Assembly: GCF_003667565.1 (NCBI RefSeq)
Contig: NZ_RCUX01000010.1
Coordinates: 62,001 to 126,000, forward strand
Reading direction: 5' to 3'
Source of the DNA: Mycetocola tolaasinivorans
GTDB taxonomy: Bacteria; Actinomycetota; Actinomycetes; Actinomycetales; Microbacteriaceae
Length of the DNA: 64,000 nucleotides
The notes below the pieces were generated by a model. The model had not been told where the DNA came from. It searched no databases and saw only the letters and a program-made list of their open reading frames with translations. Positions 34,518-43,390 of this stretch are shown here, one piece after another. Position 1 is the first letter of the stretch; each line of letters opens with the position of its first letter. The position numbers were made by a program, and so were the translations under genes.

Positions 34518-35753
34518 CTAGAGCGTTCGGAGGATCGCGACCGCGTGCAGGTGCCAGTGTTCGGCCAGTGGCACCGCCGCCGTGTACATGATCGCGTCGT
34601 GGGTGGCACCGCCAAACTGGATGGCGCTTGCGGGCACCCCCGCAAGGCGGAGCGCCCGCGCATATGCGGCACCGTCGCCGCGCAGGGTGTCGTACTCGGC
34701 GGTCAGAATGTGTGCGGGCGGGAGGCCGGCGAGGTCGGGGGCGAGGAGCGGTGAGGCCAGGGCGGTGCGCGCCTGATCGGGGTGGGCGAGGTAGCGCCCG
34801 CGGATCCGGCGGAGCTCGCGCGCCAACAGGAGTCGCGGTACCCGCATCTCGCGGAGGGGTGCGAAGTCCACGTGCTTTCCGGTGAGGTCGAGGCTTGGCA
34901 CCTCGAGGAGCTGCAGGCGCAGCGGATGGTGCGCACGCTCGCGGTTGAGAATCGTGAGTGCGGCCGCGATGTTGCCGCCCGAGGATGTACCGGTGATGCC
35001 CAGGCGAGCGGGGTCGAGGCCGAGTTCCGGCGCGTGCGCGACCAGCCAGTCGAGAGCCGCGTAGCCCTGCTCCACCGGCGTGGGGAAGCGATGGATGGGC
35101 GCGAGGGCATAGTCCACGGCGACGTGGGCGACCCCGCTGTCGCGGGTGCGCCGGCGATATCCGGCATCGACGCTCGTGTAGTCGATCCCGCCCACGTGGA
35201 AGGCCCCGCCGAAAAACGCCAGCACCGCGGGAAATCCGCCGGTGGGTGCGGGAGTATCGGGGAGGTAGAGGCGCACGCGCACGTCGGGGAACCCGGAGGT
35301 GGGGATCACGAACTCGCGCGTGGTGAGCTCGGGGCCATCGAGACCGACGCGGCCGTGGAGCTTGCGATCCCAGAGCAGGGCGTTGCGCTGTTCCCCGGCG
35401 GGGGAGTAACGATCGACCCGGTGGGCCTTCGCCGTGGTGAATGCCTCGAGCGCGGTGATGGGCGGGATCTCGGACCAGGTGCGGGTCGGGGGCGGTGTGG
35501 CCGGGGTTGGTGAGGCCGGTGCAGGTTCGGCCGGTGCTGGGAGAACTGGTGCGGCCAGAGAGCTCGGTTCGGCCACGGTCGCAGGTGCGGCAGTTCGCCG
35601 GCCGGCGCGGATCCTCCCGGGCAGCGCCGCGAGGGCGGCGAGCGCCGTGCCGGGGGCTGCCCGCAGCGCGGAGACGATGCGGGTGCGCACACCGGCGATG
35701 GTTCCGCGTCGATTCTCGCGAAGCTGATCCTCGAAATACGGGTCCATCGGCAT
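34518..35753 (-). CDS. Alpha/beta hydrolase of the HSL (acetyl-hydrolase) type with altered oxyanion motif
   Basis: The 411-residue protein starts at ATG 35753 after a GGGGAGG site. Residues 1-115 are a polar N-terminus with an Ala/Pro-rich linker; the rest is an alpha/beta hydrolase. The nucleophile Ser sits in GTSSGG, the Asp probably in EYDTLRGDG and the His in GGATHDAIM. The usual HGGG oxyanion motif reads FFGGAFHVGG, so the leading His is replaced by Phe. It is probably an esterase or lipase of unknown substrate. It is monocistronic between purS and purC; a 7-bp GC-rich hairpin at 34499-34518 abuts the stop. Confidence 0.8.
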   Translation of the reverse strand: MPMDPYFEDQLRENRRGTIAGVRTRIVSALRAAPGTALAALAALPGRIRAGRRTAAPATVAEPSSLAAPVLPAPAEPAPASPTPATPPPTRTWSEIPPITALEAFTTAKAHRVDRYSPAGEQRNALLWDRKLHGRVGLDGPELTTREFVIPTSGFPDVRVRLYLPDTPAPTGGFPAVLAFFGGAFHVGGIDYTSVDAGYRRRTRDSGVAHVAVDYALAPIHRFPTPVEQGYAALDWLVAHAPELGLDPARLGITGTSSGGNIAAALTILNRERAHHPLRLQLLEVPSLDLTGKHVDFAPLREMRVPRLLLARELRRIRGRYLAHPDQARTALASPLLAPDLAGLPPAHILTAEYDTLRGDGAAYARALRLAGVPASAIQFGGATHDAIMYTAAVPLAEHWHLHAVAILRTL

Positions 35754-35869
35754 GCGGGCCCCTCCCCTGGGTGCGTCCTGTGCTCCAGGGTAGCGATCAC
35801 GCGAGCCCGGCAACAGCCCCGGTGCTCGCCGCGCTACCTCGGTGCGCGGCGGCGGTCCGGGAACTTTGG

Positions 35870-36757
35870 CTAGGCGCCGCGCAGACGCTCCAGGAGTTCG
35901 CGGTAGCGGGCGGCGGTGCGCTCGCGAATGTCGAGGGGCAGCTCGGGCGGTGTGCCGGTCTTGTCCCAGTTGGCCGCGAGCCAGTCGCGCACGATCTGCT
36001 TGTCGAAGCTCGCCATGCGTGCGGCAGGGTCGGTTTCGGCGGCGTAGATGTCGGCGTCCCAGTAGCGGGAGGAGTCCGAGGTGAGGACCTCATCGGCGAT
36101 GGTGATCGCACCGGTTTCGGGGTCGCGGCCAAACTCGAACTTGGTGTCCGCGAGGATGACACCGCGCTCCTCGGCGATGGTCGAGGCGCGGCGGAAGATT
36201 TCGAGGGAGAGGTCGCGCAGGGCCGTGGCGTCCTCGATTCCTACGAGCTCGATGCTGCGCTCGAAGGTGATGTTTTCATCGTGCTCGCCCAGTTGAGCCT
36301 TGAATGCCGGGGTGTAAAGCGGTTCGGGGAGGCGGTCGCCGTTCTGCAGCCCGGCGGGCAGCGGGATGCCGCAGACGCTCTGGCTCACCTGATACTCGGC
36401 CCAGCCGGAGCCGGTGAGGTAGCCGCGTACCACGGCCTCAATCGGGAACATATCGAGCGACTTTGCACGCATTGCGCGGGCGGCCACCGGGGCCGGCAGG
36501 TCGTCGCCGAGGGGCAGCAGGTGGTTCGGGACGAAGTCGAGGCGTTCGAACCACCAGTTGCTGAGGCTCGTGAGGAGCTCGCCCTTGTCCGGAATGCCGG
36601 GGGAGAGGACGTGATCAAACGCGCTCACACGGTCGCTGGCGACGACCAGAATCTCCGGCGCCGGCGCGCCCTCGGGCAGGCCGGCGGGACGGTAGAGGTC
36701 ACGCACCTTCCCGGAGTAGAAGTGGGTCCATCCGGGCAGCTCTGCATATTCGGTCAC
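35870..36757 (-). CDS. purC: SAICAR synthase (PurC)
   Basis: The 295-residue enzyme joins aspartate to CAIR using ATP, the eighth step of IMP synthesis. Conserved elements are YSGKVRDLY (nucleotide loop), VASDRVSAFDHVL, RGYLTGSGWAEY, ADTKFEFG and DEVLTSDSSRYW. GTG 36757 is preferred because it has a GATAAT hexamer exactly six bases upstream and family members begin a few residues before the GW-x-H-x-YSGK strand; ATG 36775 is the alternative. Divergent operators of the next regulon lie further upstream. Confidence 0.93.
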   Translation of the reverse strand: MTEYAELPGWTHFYSGKVRDLYRPAGLPEGAPAPEILVVASDRVSAFDHVLSPGIPDKGELLTSLSNWWFERLDFVPNHLLPLGDDLPAPVAARAMRAKSLDMFPIEAVVRGYLTGSGWAEYQVSQSVCGIPLPAGLQNGDRLPEPLYTPAFKAQLGEHDENITFERSIELVGIEDATALRDLSLEIFRRASTIAEERGVILADTKFEFGRDPETGAITIADEVLTSDSSRYWDADIYAAETDPAARMASFDKQIVRDWLAANWDKTGTPPELPLDIRERTAARYRELLERLRGA

Positions 36758-36769
36758 GGGTCTATTATC
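36758..36769 (-). promoter_or_regulatory. purC: -10 hexamer GATAAT six bases before GTG (probable leaderless promoter)
   Basis: On the minus strand GATAAT (36769-36764) plus six bases precedes GTG 36757. It is the only case in the set without T at the first position, so it is less certain. Confidence 0.4.
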
Positions 36770-36906
36770 GGGCATTCGTCCGCGTGGGAAAACCGCGCTG
36801 GATATCCGCTCAGCGCCGCCACCAAAACCCGCTCGCGCTCGCCGAGGATTCGGAATGCATCTGGCGTGTCTTGTCGAGGAGAAAGCGCGAGCCATGGGCG
36901 ATTCAC

Positions 36907-37037
36907 GAAACCGGTACACTCACTATTTCTGTGCGAGATTGCCGCATTTACATGTCGAGATGCGCCAGTTTTCGGAAAATCTGGCACTGATCTCCGGGAA
37001 ATGCGCGTATCCTAATGAGAAATACGAAACCGGTTGC
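36907..37037. promoter_or_regulatory. Two LacI-type operator sites before the RraA-like gene
   Basis: GAAACCGGTACA (36907-36918) and GAAACCGGTTGC (37026-37037) share the core of the perfect palindrome GAAACCGGTTTC found before the second sugar operon (39180-39191). The nearer site lies 27 bp upstream of ATG 37065, just downstream of a TATCCT -10-like hexamer (37008-37013). CG-centred cores of this kind are typical of LacI-family operators. Confidence 0.65.
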
Positions 37038-37064
37038 TCATTACTCAAGGAAGAGTTATTTACG

Positions 37065-37898
37065 ATGCGAATTCAGCCCACAGCTCAGGACATCATCGAT
37101 CTCACCGCCGCCTGGACGGGTGAGCGAAGCGCGGATGGGCGTCCACGAGTTTCCGAGGATGTTCTCATCGCACTATCCGCGATCACCGCGGAGCAGGCGT
37201 GGCACGTGCTGGATGCGGCCGGTTATCCGCACCAGTTCGCCGGTGGCTGGCGCACGACCAAGCCCGGAGTCAATCTCGTGGGTCGCGCGGTTACCGCCCA
37301 GTTTCTTCCGCATCGCGCGGACTTTGACGCGGCCGTCGTAACCGCCGGTGCCCGGGAAGGGCACCACGACGGCGAGCGACAGAACTCGTGGGTCGTCGAG
37401 TCACTGGAACCCGGTGACGTTATGGTCACCGACATTTTTGGCAAGATCACCGAGGGCACGGTGATCGGCGATAACCTCGGTACCGCGATCGCGAGCCGTA
37501 CCGGTGCCGGGGCGGTTATCGATGGGGGAGTCCGCGATCTTCCAGGGCTGACGGCGATCGATAACGGGGTCTTCTTCTATCGTGCGGCCGACCCGACGCC
37601 GATTCGCGGGGTCGTGCTCTCCGGGATGAACACCCCGATCCGCATCGGCGGTGTGACCGTGCTTCCGGGGGATATCGTGCTCGGCACCGACACCGGGGTG
37701 ACCTTCATTCCGCCGCAGTACGCGGAGGAGATCGCGGTGACCGCCCTCGACATCACCAATCGCGATATCTTCTCCAAGCAGGTTCTTGCCGAGCGCGTGT
37801 ATACCACGGCGGAGATTGACGTCCTGGTCTGGCCCGAGGCAATCGAGGAGCACTACGCTCGGTGGCTGGCCGAGGGTTCTGCGGATAACGCCCGTTGA
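37065..37898 (+). CDS. RraA-like protein (class II HMG/CHA aldolase superfamily)
   Basis: The 277-residue protein contains the RraA/dimethylmenaquinone-methyltransferase-like fold: GDVMVTDIFGKITEGTVIGDNLGTAIASRTGAGAVIDGGVRD (about residues 120-160), where the GDNL-x-20-RD pattern forms the active site of pyruvate aldolases of this superfamily. Length exceeds RraA by about 100 residues, as in members linked to sugar-acid catabolism. ATG 37065 follows AAGGAAG. Predicted operators and the neighbouring enolase-superfamily dehydratase suggest an aldolase or decarboxylase step in the same pathway; the reaction is not established. Confidence 0.75.
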   Translation: MRIQPTAQDIIDLTAAWTGERSADGRPRVSEDVLIALSAITAEQAWHVLDAAGYPHQFAGGWRTTKPGVNLVGRAVTAQFLPHRADFDAAVVTAGAREGHHDGERQNSWVVESLEPGDVMVTDIFGKITEGTVIGDNLGTAIASRTGAGAVIDGGVRDLPGLTAIDNGVFFYRAADPTPIRGVVLSGMNTPIRIGGVTVLPGDIVLGTDTGVTFIPPQYAEEIAVTALDITNRDIFSKQVLAERVYTTAEIDVLVWPEAIEEHYARWLAEGSADNAR

Positions 37899-38010
37899 GC
37901 AGTAGCTTCGCGGGCGCTTCCCGGTCGCCGATCTTCGACCGGGCGGTAGTATCGACGCTGGTGGGGCGTCGGAATAGGTTCAGGACTCAGAGGGGCATCC
38001 GGAAACAGAC

Positions 38011-39060
38011 ATGGTGAAGCCGATTGACGGTGCGGTGCGCCGGGTGAATATTTCAGACGTTGCGGAGCTCGCCGGCTATTCAAAGGGGTCGGTATCGAAG
38101 GCGATGAACAATCAGCCGGGAATATCCGATAAGGCGCGCGCTCACATCCTGCGGGTAGCCGAGGCTGCCGGTTGGCGGCCCTCGGCGCGGGCGGTAGCGC
38201 TGTCGAGCCAGGGCACCCGTACGATTGCGTTCCTGCTGAACCGTTCGCCCGATCTGCTGGCGTCCGACCCGTTCTTCGCCGAGTTGCTCTCGGGTATCGA
38301 GTCGGTGCTCGCAAAGCATGGTTACTGGCTGCTGCTGCGCATCGGCCACTATGACACCCCGGAGGATGAGGCTCAGGCATACCGGGAGCTGGTGCAGTCC
38401 GAGCGCATCGATGGCGTGCTCGTGGCCGAGACCCGGGTGGATGACTTCCGGTTGGCGCTCGTGCGTGAGCTCGGCATCCCCGCGGTGATTATTTCGAAGC
38501 CCTGGGCCGAAGTGGATGTGCCCTGGGAGGGGCCGACCTCGCCGGGTGGAGGCATGGACGAGGCCGTGGGGCACGTGGTCGAGGGCGGGCACACCCGGGT
38601 CGCCTATGTTTCCGGTCCGGCGGATCGCTCGTACGTGATGTTCCGTACGCAAACGCTGCTGGAGGCCATCGCCGATCAGGGGGCATCCCTCGTGGGAATC
38701 AAGCCCACCAACGCGAGCGCGGAACAGGGTTTTGCGGCGACCGAGGAGCTGCTGAATCAGCGGCAGCGCCCCACCGCGATTCTCTACGACAATGACCAGA
38801 TGGCGCTCGCCGGGTGCCGGGCAATCCGCTCGCGCGGCCTACGCATTCCCGAGGACGTCGCGGTGGTCGGCCACGACGATCTGTATGTCAGTAAGTGGTT
38901 TACCCCTGCGCTGACCACCGTTTCCCAGGATATTGAGGGGCTGGGCGCGCGCTGCGCCAACCGTCTGCTGGGAATCCTGGGTGAGGACGTGGAGGAGTAC
39001 GGACCCTTCGGTGACCCCAAGCTGATCGTGCGCGAATCCACCTCCCCCGTCGCCGGCTAG
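38011..39060 (+). CDS. LacI-family regulator of the sugar-acid regulon
   Basis: The 349-residue protein has an N-terminal helix-turn-helix (about residues 12-36: VNISDVAELAGYSKGSVSKAMNN) and a ligand-binding domain (IAFLLNRSPDLLASDPFFAELLSGIE, DGVLVAET, YDNDQMALAGCRAI, VVGHDDLYVSKWF). It lies between the RraA-like gene and the import operon, both preceded by GAAACCGGTT-type sites, so it is the likely repressor of both. It starts at ATG 38011 and is possibly co-transcribed from the RraA gene 112 bp upstream. Confidence 0.9.
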   Translation: MVKPIDGAVRRVNISDVAELAGYSKGSVSKAMNNQPGISDKARAHILRVAEAAGWRPSARAVALSSQGTRTIAFLLNRSPDLLASDPFFAELLSGIESVLAKHGYWLLLRIGHYDTPEDEAQAYRELVQSERIDGVLVAETRVDDFRLALVRELGIPAVIISKPWAEVDVPWEGPTSPGGGMDEAVGHVVEGGHTRVAYVSGPADRSYVMFRTQTLLEAIADQGASLVGIKPTNASAEQGFAATEELLNQRQRPTAILYDNDQMALAGCRAIRSRGLRIPEDVAVVGHDDLYVSKWFTPALTTVSQDIEGLGARCANRLLGILGEDVEEYGPFGDPKLIVRESTSPVAG

Positions 39061-39112
39061 CGGCCCGTCCGCCGCGCGGAGACGAGCGCTTTCACCCCGT
39101 GAAACGCGGCTC

Positions 39113-39191
39113 GAAACCGATTTACTAAATCTTCATGTTTTCTCTGTTTTGACACTGAATACTTGTGTGTTAGTCTTTCGAAACCGGTTTC
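39113..39191 (+). promoter_or_regulatory. Promoter and operators of the second sugar import operon
   Basis: TTGACA (39149-39154) and TAGTCT (39171-39176), 16 bp apart, form a good promoter. The perfect palindrome GAAACCGGTTTC at 39180-39191 covers the expected start point, and a half-conserved copy GAAACCGATTTA lies at 39113-39124. The layout (operator just after the -10) is the same as at araBD. Confidence 0.75.
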
Positions 39192-39230
39192 CTTAAGTGG
39201 GGTCCGTTGTGGTTTCAAAGGAGAAAAAAC

Positions 39231-40466
39231 ATGAACACTCGTCGTCTCGCGAGCCTGGGCGTCGCCGCCCTTACCGCCGCGGCCCTGCTGACCGGATGCT
39301 CGACATCCGGCGGATCGGCTGATGGCAACTCCGTCACCTGGTGGGTCCCGAACTGGGATGCGCCGGCTGCCAAGGAGCTGGTTGCCGACTTCACCAAGGC
39401 CAACCCGGAAATCAAGGTCAAGCTGGTGGAGACCACCGCTGACACCCTCGCCAACAAGGTCAGCGTTGCGCTGAACTCCGGCACCACCCCGGATGTCATC
39501 ACCGAACTGGCCTCGCGCACCCAGCAGTACATCGCCAAGGACCAGCTCACCAACCTCGACAAGCTCTACACCGATGCGATGCCGAAGTCAGACTTCCTGC
39601 CGGGCACCCTGGCGGATGTTTCGACCGGTGACAAGGCATTCGCGGTGCCCTACCGCTGGGACAACCTGGGCCTGTTCTACAACAAGGACCTCTTCGAGAA
39701 GGCCGGTATCACCGAGCCTCCCACGACCCTTGACGAGCTGAAGGCCGACGCCGAGAAGCTCTCCACCGGTGACACCACCGGAATCGGCTGGCAGCTGGGA
39801 AACAGCGACAGCACCATCCTGCGTTTCTTCGGCCTCGCCGCCTCGGCCCCGAAGGACCCGGCGACCAACGTTGACGGTGCCGCCCACCTCACCGAGAGTT
39901 CCAGCAAGGCAGCCCTCGACATCATTGGTGCCTCGGTCCGCGACGGCTGGGCGTCCAAGAGCTCGCTCGAGGCCGACTCGACCGCCGTGCGTCAGCTGTT
40001 TATCAACGGTCAGATCGGCATGTACCTCGGCGGTGTTTACGACCTCGTTGAGCTGCAGAAGAACAAGATGAACGTCGGTACCGCGCTGGCCCCGGGCTTC
40101 GACGGCCCGTCCAAGACCGCGGCCAATGGCTGGGTGTACCTCGTCCCGAAGGCATCGAAGAACGTCTCGGCTGCCGAGAAGCTCGTCAGCTACCTCACCA
40201 CCCCTGAGGCGATGAACAAGCTCACCCTGACCTTCCCCGCACGCACCAGCGCTGCGCAGGATGACCGCTTCCACACCGACCTGGCGGCACCGTTTGCCGC
40301 CCAGCTGTCGGACCACTCGATCCCCGCGCCGTACGACCCGAGCTGGGGCAAGCTTGCCCCGACCCTGTTCGCACAGATCCAGGCGGTCGCGATCGGACAG
40401 TCGACCTCCGAAGAGGCCGCAAAAACCATCCAGCAGGCGGCGGACGCCGCACTGAAGGGCAAGTAG
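39231..40466 (+). CDS. Sugar ABC transporter substrate-binding lipoprotein (CUT1 type)
   Basis: The 411-residue lipoprotein has signal peptide and lipobox LTGC (Cys23) followed by a type I solute-binding domain (SBP_bac_1, MalE-like): NSVTWWVPNWDAPAAKELVADFTKANPEIKV, FAVPYRWDNLGLFYNKDLFEKAG and QLFINGQIGMYLGGVYDL. It binds an oligosaccharide or glycoside-type substrate for the two permeases that follow. ATG 39231 follows AAAGGAG. Confidence 0.92.
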   Translation: MNTRRLASLGVAALTAAALLTGCSTSGGSADGNSVTWWVPNWDAPAAKELVADFTKANPEIKVKLVETTADTLANKVSVALNSGTTPDVITELASRTQQYIAKDQLTNLDKLYTDAMPKSDFLPGTLADVSTGDKAFAVPYRWDNLGLFYNKDLFEKAGITEPPTTLDELKADAEKLSTGDTTGIGWQLGNSDSTILRFFGLAASAPKDPATNVDGAAHLTESSSKAALDIIGASVRDGWASKSSLEADSTAVRQLFINGQIGMYLGGVYDLVELQKNKMNVGTALAPGFDGPSKTAANGWVYLVPKASKNVSAAEKLVSYLTTPEAMNKLTLTFPARTSAAQDDRFHTDLAAPFAAQLSDHSIPAPYDPSWGKLAPTLFAQIQAVAIGQSTSEEAAKTIQQAADAALKGK

Positions 40467-40509
40467 GCCCTTCCCCCGGCCCGCGTGATCGCTCGACGAG
40501 GACTCCCCC

Positions 40510-41358
40510 ATGCTCAAAAGAAATAGAAAAGTCGGGTTCTACCTGACCCTACCCGCGGTGCTACTCATGGCCGCGATGACAATCATCCCCGTGGTCTCGG
40601 TTCTGCAGCGTGCCCTCAGCGGCAACGAGGCATTCGGGCGGCTGTTCACCTCACCCGGCTTCAGCCAGGTGATGGTGAACACCGCACTGTGGACCGTTCT
40701 CTCGGTGGTGGGAGCCCTCGTCCTGGGGTACTTCGGCGCGATGATCCTGCAGTCGAAGTACCTCCGCGGCGTCGGGCTGTGGCGCAGCCTGTTCCTGATC
40801 CCCTGGATCATTCCCGGGGTGGTGGGCGCCACCATCTGGAAGTGGAACTTCTCCCGAGACTACGGCCAGATTAACCAGGTGCTCCTGAATATGGGCGTCA
40901 TCTCCTCGCCGATCGAGTGGCTCTCGGATCCCAACCTGGTGCTCTTTGCCCTCGTGATCGTGCAGATCTGGTCTACGGCACCGTTCGTGATCCTGCTGGT
41001 TTCGGCCGCGCTGACGGGAATTCCTGCCGAGCGCTATGAGGCCGCACGTCTGGATGGGGCCAACGGTTTCAACCTGCTGCGCTACATCACCCTGCCCGCG
41101 GTGTCGGCCACCACCGCACTGTCGGCACTGACACTCGTGACCTGGGCGCTCAACGCGTTCACCATCATCTTTGTGGCTACCAAGGGTGGGCCGGCCGGAT
41201 CCAGCACGATCCTTCCGGTGCTGCTGTATCAGGCATTCCAGACCGGTGACGAGTCCATGGTGGCCGTGATCGCGCTGCTTCAGCTGGTGCTGAGCGCGAT
41301 CTTCGCCACCGTCTATATTCGGTCGATGCGTAACGAGCTGGAGGAGTCGGCCGCATGA
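40510..41358 (+). CDS. Sugar ABC transporter permease (MalF/UgpA type)
   Basis: The 282-residue permease has six membrane segments; the cytoplasmic EAA loop reads YEAARLDGANGFNLLRYITLPAV (about residues 176-198). GAGGA precedes ATG 40510. The stop overlaps the next permease start (ATGA). No ATPase gene is in the operon, so a shared MsmK/MsiK-type ATPase encoded elsewhere must energise it, as is common for actinobacterial CUT1 systems. Confidence 0.92.
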   Translation: MLKRNRKVGFYLTLPAVLLMAAMTIIPVVSVLQRALSGNEAFGRLFTSPGFSQVMVNTALWTVLSVVGALVLGYFGAMILQSKYLRGVGLWRSLFLIPWIIPGVVGATIWKWNFSRDYGQINQVLLNMGVISSPIEWLSDPNLVLFALVIVQIWSTAPFVILLVSAALTGIPAERYEAARLDGANGFNLLRYITLPAVSATTALSALTLVTWALNAFTIIFVATKGGPAGSSTILPVLLYQAFQTGDESMVAVIALLQLVLSAIFATVYIRSMRNELEESAA

Positions 41359-42200
41359 AAATGACAAGAACCACGCGCACCCTCACCTGGGGGACGCTCA
41401 GCTGGGTCGGTCTGGCCCTGCTGGTGATCTGGACGATGTTCCCGATCGCGGTCATGGTGTTCACCTCGTTCAAGCCCGGTAACGAGGTGTTCGCGAAGCC
41501 GAACACCCTGCTGCCGCAGAACTGGACGATCGACAACTTCGTGAACGTCCTCACCGATTCCACCGTGCCGCAGGCACTGCTGAACTCGGTGCTGGTGGGT
41601 GTGCTCGCCACCGCCATTACGATGGTGCTCTCACTCAGCGCGGGCTATGCGCTGGCCCGTTTCCGCTATCGCGGTTCGCGGGCGCTCAGCCTCTTTATTC
41701 TGATGGGGCAGTTCATCCCGATCACCGTGCTCCTGCTGCCGTTCTTCATCGCGATCAACGCGATGGGGCTGATCGACACCATCGGCGGTCTGGCCATCAC
41801 CCACCTCGTGATCACCGTTCCGCTGGTGACCTGGATGGTGCGCAACCAGTTCGCCTCGGTTCCGATCGAGCTGGAGGAGGCCGCGATGATCGACGGTTCC
41901 ACCCGTCTGGGCGCGGTCCTGAAGATCACGCTCCCGGTGGCGATGCCCGGGCTCGCCGCGGCCGCGATGTTTGCGTTCCTGCAGTCCTGGCACGAGTTTG
42001 TGTTTGCCTCGGTCATTACCCAGTCGCCGAGCTCGCGTACCGGCCCCATCTCGTTGACCGAGTTCGCCGGTGAGTTCACCGTGGACTGGGGTGCCACAAT
42101 GGCCGCGGCCGTGGTGCTGACCGTGCCGGTCGTGATCATCTTCCTGTGCCTCCAGCGTTACTTCGTGGCGGGACTGACCAGTGGGGCGGTAAAGGGCTAA
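41355..42200 (+). CDS. Sugar ABC transporter permease (MalG/UgpE type)
   Basis: The 281-residue partner permease has six membrane segments and the EAA loop LEEAAMIDGSTRLGAVLKITLPVAMPG (about residues 173-199). It begins inside the stop of the first permease gene and its own stop shares a base with the dehydratase start, so import and first metabolic step are coupled. Confidence 0.92.
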   Translation: MKMTRTTRTLTWGTLSWVGLALLVIWTMFPIAVMVFTSFKPGNEVFAKPNTLLPQNWTIDNFVNVLTDSTVPQALLNSVLVGVLATAITMVLSLSAGYALARFRYRGSRALSLFILMGQFIPITVLLLPFFIAINAMGLIDTIGGLAITHLVITVPLVTWMVRNQFASVPIELEEAAMIDGSTRLGAVLKITLPVAMPGLAAAAMFAFLQSWHEFVFASVITQSPSSRTGPISLTEFAGEFTVDWGATMAAAVVLTVPVVIIFLCLQRYFVAGLTSGAVKG

Positions 42201-43390
42201 TGAAAATCATCGATGTGAAGTGTGCGCTGATCGGTAACAGCCCGATCATCCGAATCGTGACCGACGAGGGTGTGGATGGCTTTGGCCAGATCGAGCACTC
42301 CAAGCCGTTCATGACCCAGGTCATCCCGATGTACCGTCAGGAACTCATCGGGCTAGACCCCACCGATATTGAGCGCTGCATGTCGCGCATTCGCCGACTG
42401 GGGGCCTTCAAGCCCTGGGGTAGTGCGGTCTCGGCGATCGAGATGGCTCTGTACGACCTCACGGGGAAGGCGTATGGCATTCCCGTGTATAAGCTGCTGG
42501 GCGGCAAGGTGCGCGACCGCGTCCGCGTCTACAACGGCGGCATTCGCCCGACGCTGCGTGGACACGAGCCCGAGCACTATGCCGAGGCCATGGCCGAGAT
42601 GAAGGCGGCTCCCGAGGGGTTCACCATCATCAAGGAGGGTGTGGGTTACCACGGCTTCATGAGCCAGAACACACCGGACTTCATGCTGGGTGAGTCGCGG
42701 ATGGCACCGCGCCATCCCAACAGCGGCCCGCTCACGGAGAAGGGGCTCACCCACGTGGTGCGCACGGTCGCGGCCATGAAGGAGGTGCTCGGCGATGAGG
42801 TTGGTCTCGCGCTGGATATGGGCCCGGGGTGGACGGTGTCGGATTCGATCCGCGTCATGCGCGCAATCGAGCCGTACAACATTCTCTGGGGCGAGGACCT
42901 GTTGAGCGGCGACTACGTACCGTGGGTGGACGTGGATCAGTACCGCGAGATCACTCGCGCTACCACGACCCCCACGCACACCGGCGAGCAGATCTATCTG
43001 CGTCAGGGGTTCCGTGAGCTGATCGAGAGCCAGGCGGTGCGCGTGATCGGTCCGGATCCCGCGGATGTGGGCGGTCTCGCCGAACTCAAGTGGGTGGCGG
43101 AGTACGCTGATCTGCACGGTATTCAGATCGCCCCGCACGGGGTCCTGGATGGGCTGATTGGTCTGGCCGCGCTCGTTCAGGTGTGCGCGACCCTGCCGCC
43201 GAACTTCATCGCGTTTGAGTATCCGGTGGCCGAGCACCCCTGGTGGTACGACATCGTGACCGGGCTGCCCAGCCAGATCGTGCGTGACGGATTTATCGAT
43301 GTGCCGGATGCGCCGGGCCTCGGCATCGACTTTGACCGGGAGGCTGCCGCGGCCTACCTGCGTCCCGAAGACAAGGATTTCTTTCAGTGA
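42200..43390 (+). CDS. Enolase-superfamily (mandelate racemase/galactonate dehydratase-like) enzyme
   Basis: The 396-residue protein has the capping domain (residues 1-120; GVDGFGQIEHSKPF, AIEMALYDLTGKAYGIPVYKLLGG) and TIM barrel of the MR/MLE group. Metal ligands are D206 (ALDMGPG), E232 (WGEDLL) and E263 (HTGEQIY), and the general acid-base is H313 (IAPHGVLDG), a pattern close to galactonate/sugar-acid dehydratases. It would dehydrate an aldonic or uronic-type acid to a 2-keto-3-deoxy acid. It is translationally coupled to the permease before it and to the propeller gene after it. The exact acid sugar is unknown. Confidence 0.85.
   Translation: MKIIDVKCALIGNSPIIRIVTDEGVDGFGQIEHSKPFMTQVIPMYRQELIGLDPTDIERCMSRIRRLGAFKPWGSAVSAIEMALYDLTGKAYGIPVYKLLGGKVRDRVRVYNGGIRPTLRGHEPEHYAEAMAEMKAAPEGFTIIKEGVGYHGFMSQNTPDFMLGESRMAPRHPNSGPLTEKGLTHVVRTVAAMKEVLGDEVGLALDMGPGWTVSDSIRVMRAIEPYNILWGEDLLSGDYVPWVDVDQYREITRATTTPTHTGEQIYLRQGFRELIESQAVRVIGPDPADVGGLAELKWVAEYADLHGIQIAPHGVLDGLIGLAALVQVCATLPPNFIAFEYPVAEHPWWYDIVTGLPSQIVRDGFIDVPDAPGLGIDFDREAAAAYLRPEDKDFFQ

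Noticed and set aside
36855-37064. 70-codon N-terminal extension of the RraA-like gene
   Set aside because: It would span the operator sites and promoter; ATG 37065 has an AAGGAAG site and matches the family start.
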